Source: Prevotellaceae bacterium | Lineage (GTDB): Bacteria > Bacteroidota > Bacteroidia > Bacteroidales > UBA932 | Length of the DNA: 5,240 nucleotides | NCBI GenBank assembly: GCA_031290755.1 | Contig: JAITMY010000146.1 | Coordinates: forward strand, 1 to 5,240 | Direction: 5' to 3' | Part shown: piece by piece, positions 1-5,240 of the stretch | Position numbering within the stretch: the first letter of the stretch is position 1 | Layout of the letters: every line of letters starts with the position of its first letter | Program-made: the position numbers and the translations under genes | The notes under the pieces: model-generated | What the model was told of the DNA's origin: nothing | Seen by the model: only the letters and a program-made list of their open reading frames with translations | Databases searched by the model: none

Positions 1-1
1 C

Positions 2-2020
2 GCCGCCGCCCAGCGGATGCAGGACTACGCCGCCTTTCGCGGGTACTACGGCACCACGGCCAAGGGAGCCATCCGCCGCAGCCGCCGCAAGGCGCAGGTG
101 GCCTACGAGGTGGCGCTGGCCCCGCCCTACCGCATCCGCAGCATTGCGTACTCCTTTATGGACAGGCGGCTGGACACCTCCTTTATTGTTGACCCGGCCC
201 GGCGGCTCATTAAGGTGGGCGACATCTTCGACGGGGAGCAGCTCGAGGCCGAAAGCAACCGCGTGGCCGGCCAGCTGCGCAACCTCGGCTACTACTACTT
301 CCACAGCGGCTACGTTACCTACCGCGCCGACACCACCGCGGGCAGCCGGCAGGTTGACCTGACGCTGGTGGTGGCGCAGCATCAGGCCGAGCACAACGCC
401 CCCGCCGCCGACCACCGGCGCTACTACGTGAAGGGGGTGCAGCTGAACTCGGACTACAGCTACGAAAAAACGCTCACCGACTCGGCCTACGCCACCACCG
501 GCTGGGACACCGTGCGCCGCTACGACATTGACTTCGTCTGCAAGGGCTGCCTCACCACCGCCCAGCGCCCCACGCTGCGGCTGAGTGCGGCGGCTGCCAG
601 CAGCGCGATAAAGGTGGGCGGGCTGTACAGCGCACAGGAGGTGAGCCGAACGTACAACAACTTTGCCAACCTGCGGCTCTTCAAGTCCATCAACATCCGC
701 CTCAGCGAGCTGCCCGCCGACAGCCTCGCCGCCGACACGGCGCCGCTCCCGCTACAGGCGAGCATCACGCTTTCGCCCTTCCTGAAGCAAAACTACACGT
801 GGGGCGGCGAGGTGTCGCTCAGCGGCAACGGGCTTTTCGGCGCCACGCTGTCGGTAGGCTACCAGCACAAGAACCTGCTGCGCGGCGCCGAAATCCTCGA
901 CGCGAACATCACCGGCGCCTTGCAGCGGGTGCAGGTGTACGCCGACGCAGCGCCCGAAAACGCCTACGAGCTGGGGGCCTCCGTGTCCATCAACATGCCG
1001 AGGTTTCTGGTGCCCATGCGCCTCCCGCTGTACCAAAACACGCGCAGCCCGCGCACCCAAGTGCTGCTGGCGGGCAACTTCCAGCAGCGCCCGGACTACA
1101 CGCGGGTGCTGGCCACCTTCAACTTGGGCTACTCGTGGCGAAACGCCGGCAGCATGACCTACATCCTGAACCCGCTGGACGTAAACATTATTAAGGTGCT
1201 GGAGATAACCCCCTCCTTTCAGGACGCCATACAGAACAACCCCTACATGCTCTACGCCTACCAAAACGCCTTTCTGCTGGGGGCTACCTTCTCGGCCATC
1301 TACAACACGCGCGAGGACGCCCGCAGCGCGCAGCACCACCTGCGCTTTGACGTGGAGCTGAAGGGCAACCTGCTGTGGCTGGCCTACAAAGCCTTCGACG
1401 TTAGCGCCAGCGACAACAGCGTAGTCAACAGCAAGGTGTACGAGATATGGGAGATGCCCTTTGCGCAGTTTGCCAAGTTCGACCTCACCTACACCTCGCT
1501 CAACAAGCTGAACTCGTCCTCGTCGGTGGCCTTCCGCGCCTTGGCCGGCGTGGGCGTGGCCTACGGCAACACCTACTCGCTCCCCTTCGACAAGATGTAC
1601 TACTGCGGCGGCGCCAACAGCATGCGGGGCTGGCAAATACGCACCTTAGGCCCCGGCTCGTACAGCGAAACCAGCAACTTCCTCAACCACCTTGCCGACA
1701 TGCGCCTTGAGCTGAACGCCGAGTACCGCTTCAAGCTGGTGGGTACGCTGGAGGGAGCTGCCTTTGTTGATGCCGGCAACATCTGGTCGCTAAGCGACGA
1801 CATACGGACGGACGCGCTGTTCTCGTGGCAGAGGTTCCCCGCGCAGATAGCCATCAGCTGGGGCTTGGGCATTCGGTTCAACTTCAGCGTGCTGGTGGCA
1901 AGGCTTGACTACGCCATCCGGCTGCACGACCCCGCGCTCGGCGGGGCCTACTTCAGGGCCGGCGACTTTTTTTCGCCCAGCCGCAACTCCATATTTTTAG
2001 CGTTGGGGTATCCGTTCTAA
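2..2020 (+). CDS. tamL: TamL-type BamA/TamA-family outer membrane protein (5' end missing)
   Basis: This is the C-terminal part of an Omp85-superfamily protein; the reading frame is open to the left edge, so the Met at position 17 is probably internal. Counting from that Met, residues about 27-120 and 135-232 look like POTRA-type periplasmic domains. The first contains PYRIRSIAY, GDIFDGEQLEAE and LRNLGYYYFHSGYV followed by an ADTT motif, a pattern I associate with the Bacteroidota TamL lipoprotein rather than BamA. Residues about 247-667 are rich in alternating aromatic and polar beta-strands and form the 16-strand barrel. The conserved barrel-loop motif (VRGF in other Omp85 proteins) appears as MRGW at 536-539 within a GGANSMRGW...LGPG context. 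The protein ends in Phe, as barrel substrates of BAM usually do. By family, TamL works with TamB in envelope assembly or lipid transport at the outer membrane. The lipoprotein signal expected at the N terminus lies outside the window, so lipidation is inferred. A BamA paralogue is the main alternative. Confidence 0.85.
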   Translation, partial: AAAQRMQDYAAFRGYYGTTAKGAIRRSRRKAQVAYEVALAPPYRIRSIAYSFMDRRLDTSFIVDPARRLIKVGDIFDGEQLEAESNRVAGQLRNLGYYYFHSGYVTYRADTTAGSRQVDLTLVVAQHQAEHNAPAADHRRYYVKGVQLNSDYSYEKTLTDSAYATTGWDTVRRYDIDFVCKGCLTTAQRPTLRLSAAAASSAIKVGGLYSAQEVSRTYNNFANLRLFKSINIRLSELPADSLAADTAPLPLQASITLSPFLKQNYTWGGEVSLSGNGLFGATLSVGYQHKNLLRGAEILDANITGALQRVQVYADAAPENAYELGASVSINMPRFLVPMRLPLYQNTRSPRTQVLLAGNFQQRPDYTRVLATFNLGYSWRNAGSMTYILNPLDVNIIKVLEITPSFQDAIQNNPYMLYAYQNAFLLGATFSAIYNTREDARSAQHHLRFDVELKGNLLWLAYKAFDVSASDNSVVNSKVYEIWEMPFAQFAKFDLTYTSLNKLNSSSSVAFRALAGVGVAYGNTYSLPFDKMYYCGGANSMRGWQIRTLGPGSYSETSNFLNHLADMRLELNAEYRFKLVGTLEGAAFVDAGNIWSLSDDIRTDALFSWQRFPAQIAISWGLGIRFNFSVLVARLDYAIRLHDPALGGAYFRAGDFFSPSRNSIFLALGYPF

Positions 2021-2060
2021 ATTAGGAAGAGGGAAGACAACCTTCCAGCTTGATATGGGT

Positions 2061-2092
2061 TTTGGTGGGAAGAGAATATATTAGTATGTTTG
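2061..2092 (+). promoter_or_regulatory. Bacteroidota-type sigma-70 promoter of the GH27 gene
   Basis: A TTTG at 2061-2064 (-33 element) and TATGTTTG at 2085-2092 (-7 element) are separated by 20 bp. This matches the Bacteroidota primary-sigma consensus of TTTG, 19-21 bp, TAnnTTTG. Transcription would start near 2098-2100, leaving a leader of about 40 nt before the ATG at 2138. The leader is A/T-rich relative to the genes and has no Shine-Dalgarno sequence, which is normal for this phylum. I saw no convincing palindromic LacI-type operator over it. Confidence 0.6.
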
Positions 2093-2137
2093 CGGAGCGA
2101 TTAAATAAATTGTTGCCAATAAAACCTTGTACTTCTT

Positions 2138-3388
2138 ATGAAAAAACTACTCCTTGCAGCGCTGCTGCTGATGTGCGCCAACGGCTACGCGCAAAAGTTT
2201 GCCGGATTGGCAAAGACCCCGCAAATGGGGTGGAACAGCTGGAATACCTTTGCGGTCAACATTAGCGAGCAGCTGGTGAAAGATGTTGCCGACGCCTTCA
2301 TCGCCTTGGGGCTGAAGGATGCGGGCTACGAGTACCTCGTGCTCGACGACGGCTGGATGGCGATGGAGCGCGACGCCAGCGGCAACCTCGTGCCCCACCC
2401 CGATAAGTTTCCCAATGGCATCAAGGCGGCGGCAGACTACGTGCACGCCAAGGGCTTGAAGTTTGGCATCTACAACTGTGCCGGATGGCGCACCTGCGGC
2501 GGCTACCCGGGCAGCAAAGGGCACGAGTATCAGGATGCGCTAAAGTATGCCGAGTGGGGGGTGGACTACCTCAAGTACGATTGGTGCAACACGGCCTCCA
2601 TGAGCAGCGACGCCGACAAGGAAACCTACGCTGCCGAGGCCTACACCGTGATGAGCGACGCCCTGCGCGCTGCCGGTCGCCCCGTGCTGTTTAGCCTCTG
2701 CGAGTGGGGCAGCACCAACCCTTGGAAGTGGGCGGCTCCCGTGGGGCACAGCTGGCGCACCACCGGCGACATTCACCCCTGCTTTGACTGCGTGAAGCCG
2801 CACGGCGACGCGCCTTCGGTATGGTACTCGTGGGGCGTGATACCAATTCTCAACATGCGCAATCAGGATAGCTTGCGGCGGGCAGCGGGCAGCGGGCGCT
2901 GGAACGATATGGATATGCTGGAGGTGGGCAACGAAGGGCTGTCGCTGCACGAAAACCAGTCGCACTTTGCCCTCTGGGCGCTGCTCAGCTCGCCCCTGAT
3001 GCTGGGCAACGACCTGCGCAGCATCAGCAAGGAAACGCTAAGCATCATCACCAACAAAGAAATCATTGCGCTCAACCAGGATACGCTGGGCATTCAGGGC
3101 TTCCGCTACAAAAGCGCCGACAGCGTGGAGGTGTGGGCAAAGCCGCTGGCCGAAGGCCAATGGGCGCTGCTGCTGCTCAACCGCGCCACCACCCCCACCA
3201 CTTTCACCTTTGACTGGGCGGCGGAAAAGATAACCGACAGCTTTGCGCAGCGGGAGCTATCGTTTGGAAAAAACAGCGTGTGGAAAGTCCGCGATTTGCA
3301 CGCCGGCAAGGATTTGGGCAACACCACAAAGGCGCTCAAAAGTGCGCTGGCGCCGCATCAGTCGCTGGTGTTGCGGCTGACGAAGTAA
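2138..3388 (+). CDS. Secreted glycoside hydrolase family 27 protein, probable alpha-galactosidase
   Basis: The 416-residue product fits a single-module GH27 retaining enzyme that releases terminal alpha-linked galactose, probably in the periplasm or at the cell surface. Residues 1-19 are a signal peptide (KK, hydrophobic core, ending GYAQ); Cys13 follows Met, not a small residue, so it is not a good lipobox. The mature protein opens with TPQMGWNSWNTF (28-38). The (beta/alpha)8 barrel shows LDDGW at 69-73 for substrate binding, and YLKYDWCN at 144-151 with the expected nucleophile Asp148. WRTTGDI at 206-212 carries the expected acid/base Asp211, and WNDMDML at 255-261 is the second substrate-binding loop. 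Cys120 and Cys150 match a conserved family disulfide; Cys215 and Cys218 form a CxxC just after the acid/base. Residues about 325-416 are the usual C-terminal beta-sandwich. The start is set by the signal peptide and the promoter upstream. GH27 also contains alpha-N-acetylgalactosaminidases and isomaltodextranases, so the exact substrate is less sure than the family. Confidence 0.93.
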   Translation: MKKLLLAALLLMCANGYAQKFAGLAKTPQMGWNSWNTFAVNISEQLVKDVADAFIALGLKDAGYEYLVLDDGWMAMERDASGNLVPHPDKFPNGIKAAADYVHAKGLKFGIYNCAGWRTCGGYPGSKGHEYQDALKYAEWGVDYLKYDWCNTASMSSDADKETYAAEAYTVMSDALRAAGRPVLFSLCEWGSTNPWKWAAPVGHSWRTTGDIHPCFDCVKPHGDAPSVWYSWGVIPILNMRNQDSLRRAAGSGRWNDMDMLEVGNEGLSLHENQSHFALWALLSSPLMLGNDLRSISKETLSIITNKEIIALNQDTLGIQGFRYKSADSVEVWAKPLAEGQWALLLLNRATTPTTFTFDWAAEKITDSFAQRELSFGKNSVWKVRDLHAGKDLGNTTKALKSALAPHQSLVLRLTK

Positions 3389-3414
3389 CCCGTCGGGGTA
3401 AGCATTTCAACCTA

Positions 3415-4446
3415 TCATTTTATAGTTACCAAGTCGCGGAGGGAGCTTTCGCGCACTACGAGTTGGGCGGGGAGCACTATGCGCTCGGCGGGGAGCCTGT
3501 CCTCTGCGCCGATTTGCCGCAGCAGCGCCTTCATGGCCTGCTGCCCCATTTCGAAGCCCGACTGGTGCACGCTGCTGAGGCTGGGGGTGAGCACCTTCGC
3601 CGTGGGGGCGTCGGTGTAGCCCACCACCGCCACGTCGTGCGGCACGCTGAGCTTGGCCTTCCTCAGCGCGAGCATGGCGCCGGCGGCGGTGAAGTCGTTG
3701 ACGGCAAAAATGGCGTCGAAGGCTATCCGCTGCTGCACCAGCCGCTCGGTTTGGGCGGTGCCCTTCTCCAGCGTGTCGGCCTCCACCACCAGCTGCGGGC
3801 GGAAGGGCAGCCCGGCGTCCTCCAGCGCCTGCCGGTAGCCGTCGTGCCTGCTCCTGAAAATCGACCGGTTGCGCGGCCCGTAGAAGTGGGCAACGCTGCG
3901 GCAGCCCTGCGCTATGAGGTGCTTGGTGGCGTCGTAGGCGCCCCGAAAGTCGTCCACCGTAACGTGGGTGGCGTCGAGGCTGTCGGCCACGCGGTCGAAG
4001 AACACGAGGGGGATGCGCTCGTCGAGCAGGCGCTGGAAGTGCCCGTAGCTGTTGGTTTCCTTAGAGACGGAGGCCAGCACGCCGTCCACGCGGAGGTTGA
4101 CGATGTGCCCCAGCACCTTTTCCTCGCGGCTCAGCTGCTCGCCGCTCTGCACCAGTATCAGGCTGTAGCCGCAGGCGTCGGCCACGCTTTCAATGCCGCC
4201 AATCACGGTGGAGAAAAAGTAGTGAGCAATCTCCGGCACGATAACGCCCACCAAGTAGCTGCGCTGGCTCTTCAGGCTCAGCGCAATGGGGTTGGGGGTG
4301 TAGCAAAGCTGCTTGGCCAGCGCCTGCGTGCGCTGCTTGGTGGTCTGGCTGATGTCAGGGTGGTCTTTCAGCGCCCGCGAAACGGTGGATACGGACAGGC
4401 CCAGCTCGGCGGCGATGTTTTTAATGGTTACGTGCTGCGTTTTCAT
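3415..4446 (-). CDS. LacI/GalR-family transcriptional regulator
   Basis: The complete 343-residue protein has full-length LacI/GalR architecture and should be a dimeric cytoplasmic DNA-binding protein that responds to a sugar or sugar phosphate. The N-terminal helix-turn-helix spans residues 7-26 (TIKNIAAELGLSVSTVSRAL), followed by the third helix and hinge region with PNPIALSL at 51-58. The periplasmic-binding-protein-like effector domain begins at about 64 (YLVGVIVPEI) and includes RVDGVL (119-124), PLVFFDR (146-152), VTVDD (162-166), FAVND (247-251) and GYTDAP (276-281). It ends with the usual LVVRESS (329-335). It converges with the GH27 gene, whose stop lies 26 bp away, and follows dxr on the same strand after 93 bp. 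Control of the glycosidase is plausible from position alone, but no operator was found, and the effector cannot be read from the sequence. No canonical promoter was seen in the 93-bp spacer, so it may depend partly on dxr transcription. Confidence 0.95.
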   Translation of the reverse strand: MKTQHVTIKNIAAELGLSVSTVSRALKDHPDISQTTKQRTQALAKQLCYTPNPIALSLKSQRSYLVGVIVPEIAHYFFSTVIGGIESVADACGYSLILVQSGEQLSREEKVLGHIVNLRVDGVLASVSKETNSYGHFQRLLDERIPLVFFDRVADSLDATHVTVDDFRGAYDATKHLIAQGCRSVAHFYGPRNRSIFRSRHDGYRQALEDAGLPFRPQLVVEADTLEKGTAQTERLVQQRIAFDAIFAVNDFTAAGAMLALRKAKLSVPHDVAVVGYTDAPTAKVLTPSLSSVHQSGFEMGQQAMKALLRQIGAEDRLPAERIVLPAQLVVRESSLRDLVTIK

Positions 4447-4471
4447 GTGCTTTTGTTCATCTTTTACCTCT
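4443..4471 (-). promoter_or_regulatory. Possible leader ORF overlapping the LacI-family gene start
   Basis: On the minus strand an AGAGG sequence (4471-4467) stands 6 nt before an ATG at 4460-4458. This opens a five-codon ORF, MNKST, whose TGA stop (4445-4443) overlaps the regulator's ATG (4446-4444) in the arrangement ATGA. That layout is classic for termination-reinitiation coupling, and the Shine-Dalgarno-like sequence sits at the right distance for the leader ORF rather than for the regulator. Such a short ORF could occur by chance, and Bacteroidota rarely rely on Shine-Dalgarno pairing. Confidence 0.25.
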
Positions 4472-4504
4472 GTTGCGCCCCTTTTGGACAGCTAAATTCT
4501 CTGT

Positions 4505-4547
4505 AAAAACAATAAACTTCGTTGCTTTACCAAAATCGGCTAAGCAA
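4505..4547 (-). terminator. Candidate hairpin terminator of dxr, overlapping its stop codon
   Basis: Positions 4522-4531 and 4538-4547 are inverted repeats around a 6-nt loop. In the dxr transcript the 10-position stem has six consecutive Watson-Crick pairs (UUGCUU with AAGCAA), one A-A mismatch, one G-U pair and two C-G pairs next to the loop. Five bases after the stem comes a U-rich stretch (4516-4505, read UUUAUUGUUUUU). The dxr stop codon at 4542-4540 lies inside the 5' arm. The gap before the U-rich stretch and the mismatch make this a moderate rather than clear intrinsic terminator. Confidence 0.35.
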
Positions 4548-4621
4548 TGTTCGGAATTGGCGAAGCAGTGTTCTGGATTAGCGAAGCAAAATTCTGGCGG
4601 GGCGAAGCGCCATTTTCCACA
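4538..4621. repeat. Four degenerate 21-bp tandem repeats covering the 3' end of dxr
   Basis: On the plus strand four units of exactly 21 bp follow one another: 4538-4558, 4559-4579, 4580-4600 and 4601-4621. They share the core GGCGAAGCA, then a variable stretch and TTCTGGA. Units 1 to 3 are closely similar and the fourth is more diverged in its second half. Because 21 is divisible by three, the array keeps the dxr frame and encodes a heptapeptide repeat of the type N-x-A-S-x-I-x. One base change in unit 1 (TCG to TAG on the coding strand) supplies the dxr stop codon. Confidence 0.8.
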
Positions 4622-5240
4622 AAGGCGGCGGCGATTTCCCTCACGCTTCTATCTGTTTCCATATAGTCCTCCAGCGAGGGGTGGGGGACGGCGTGGCAGC
4701 GCTGGAGGCAGTGCTCGGCGGTTTGGGCGATGCCTGCGAAGCTGATTTTATCTTGCAGGAAGGCGGCCACGGCCACCTCGTTGGCGGCGTTGAGGGCGCA
4801 GGGGGCGTTTCCGCCTCTGCGCAGCGCCTCGTAGGCGAGCGCGAGGCAGGGGAACTTTTCGGTGTCGGGCTGCTGGAAGGTGAGCCTCGGGTGCTGGGTG
4901 AAGCTGAAGCGCGGCACGTCGAGCTTCAGGCGCTCGGGGTAGCTCAGCGCGTAGGCAATGGGGATGCGCATGTCGGGCGCGCCGAGCTGCGCCTTGAGGC
5001 TGCCGTCGGCGAACTGCACCATGGAGTGCACGGCGCTCTGGGGGTGCACCAGCACCTCTACCTGCTTGGGCGTAAGGCCAAAGAGGTGGCAGGCCTCTAT
5101 CACCTCAAAGCCTTTGTTCATCATGCTTGCCGAGTCTATGGTAACTTTTGCGCCCATGTTCCAGTTCGGGTGGCGCAGCGCCTGCGCTTTGGTGGCGCGG
5201 CGCAACTCTTCGGCGGGGGTGTACAGAAAGGGGCCGCCGG
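4540..5240 (-). CDS. dxr: 1-deoxy-D-xylulose 5-phosphate reductoisomerase, C-terminal part
   Basis: This is the C-terminal 232 or so residues of Dxr (IspC), the NADPH- and divalent-metal-dependent cytoplasmic enzyme that converts DXP to MEP in the non-mevalonate isoprenoid pathway. The frame is open through the right edge and begins with GGPF, so a TTG at 5205 is internal and not a start. Visible active-site features, by E. coli numbering, are HPNWNMG (His209, Trp212 and Met214 of the flexible loop), DSASMMNKG (Ser222, Asn227, Lys228) and the metal ligand Glu231 in GFEVIE. The conserved VLVHPQSAVHSMV and LNAANEVAVAAFL segments and the C-terminal helical domain ending near SLEDYMETD...REIAAAFV follow. 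The NADPH-binding domain and ligands Asp150 and Glu152 lie outside the window. After the normal end of the fold there is an extra tail of about 25 residues, from ENGASPRQ to the stop, encoded wholly by 21-bp repeats. No sign of inactivation is seen. In many bacteria of this phylum rseP follows dxr; here a LacI-family gene does. Confidence 0.97.
   Translation of the reverse strand, partial: GGPFLYTPAEELRRATKAQALRHPNWNMGAKVTIDSASMMNKGFEVIEACHLFGLTPKQVEVLVHPQSAVHSMVQFADGSLKAQLGAPDMRIPIAYALSYPERLKLDVPRFSFTQHPRLTFQQPDTEKFPCLALAYEALRRGGNAPCALNAANEVAVAAFLQDKISFAGIAQTAEHCLQRCHAVPHPSLEDYMETDRSVREIAAAFVENGASPRQNFASLIQNTASPIPNIA

Noticed and set aside
752..1636. Minus-strand open frame of 294 codons opposite tamL
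   Set aside because: Its composition (Val, Gly, His, Gln) is that of a reverse-complement shadow of the barrel-coding frame; no recognisable motif.
2032..2046. Inverted repeat GGAAG-ACAAC-CTTCC after tamL as a terminator
   Set aside because: The stem is only 5 bp and no U-tract follows directly.
2176..2178. Cys13 of the GH27 signal peptide as a lipoprotein attachment site
   Set aside because: The preceding residue is Met instead of Gly, Ala or Ser, and a good signal peptidase I site follows at GYAQ.
2879..2899. Three 7-bp direct repeats (CGGGCAG, CGGGCAG, CGGGCGC) in the GH27 gene
   Set aside because: They lie in a conserved loop in frame and are short; codon and amino-acid composition explains them, although slippage cannot be excluded.
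3389..3414. CCC-GTC-GGG element between the convergent stops as a bidirectional terminator
   Set aside because: A 3-bp stem with a 3-nt loop and no T-run on either side is too weak.
3280..4506. Long plus-strand open frame of 408 codons opposite the LacI-family gene
   Set aside because: It is antisense to a clear LacI-family protein, has low-complexity Val/Gly/His/Ala-rich content typical of a GC-rich shadow frame, and shows no domain.
4507..4534. Promoter for the LacI-family gene (TTTG then TATTGTTT on the minus strand)
   Set aside because: The spacing is about 16 bp and the second element matches only half of the TTTG part of the consensus.
4473..4745. Plus-strand frame reading AKQCSELAKQCSGLAKQ through the repeats
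   Set aside because: The periodic peptide is only the antisense reading of the 21-bp repeats, and the rest of the frame is antisense to dxr.

Overview
The window looks like chromosomal DNA from a member of the Bacteroidota, probably one with a fairly GC-rich genome. Four things point this way. The first gene is a TamL-type outer-membrane Omp85 protein, a form typical of that phylum. The secreted glycosidase has a signal peptide ending in Ala-Gln, which is common there. The promoter in front of it matches the Bacteroidota consensus (TTTG, 20 bp, TAnnTTTG) and no Shine-Dalgarno sequence precedes its start. The LacI-family regulator also resembles Bacteroidota homologues. I cannot name the genus.

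Layout. Positions 2-2020 (+) hold the 3' part of the TamL/BamA-family gene, whose start lies before the window. Positions 2021-2137 are a 117-bp intergenic region with a good promoter. Positions 2138-3388 (+) encode a complete secreted glycoside hydrolase family 27 protein, probably an alpha-galactosidase. A 26-bp gap follows. Positions 3415-4446 (-) encode a complete LacI/GalR-family repressor that converges on the glycosidase gene. Positions 4447-4539 are a 93-bp spacer with a short leader ORF and a probable hairpin. Positions 4540-5240 (-) hold the C-terminal half of dxr, the MEP-pathway reductoisomerase, which runs off the right edge.

How the genes relate. TamL (envelope assembly) and Dxr (isoprenoid precursor synthesis) are housekeeping functions unrelated to each other. 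The glycosidase and LacI-type regulator lie between them as a small sugar-use unit, and the regulator may control the glycosidase or genes outside the window. No SusC/SusD pair, transporter or sugar kinase is present, so this is not a full polysaccharide utilisation locus as seen here.

The most unusual sequence feature is four degenerate 21-bp tandem repeats at 4538-4621. They encode an extra C-terminal tail of about 25 residues on Dxr. The stop codon lies inside the last repeat copy and in one arm of a hairpin. I did not find a new multi-gene system; the rest is ordinary for its families.
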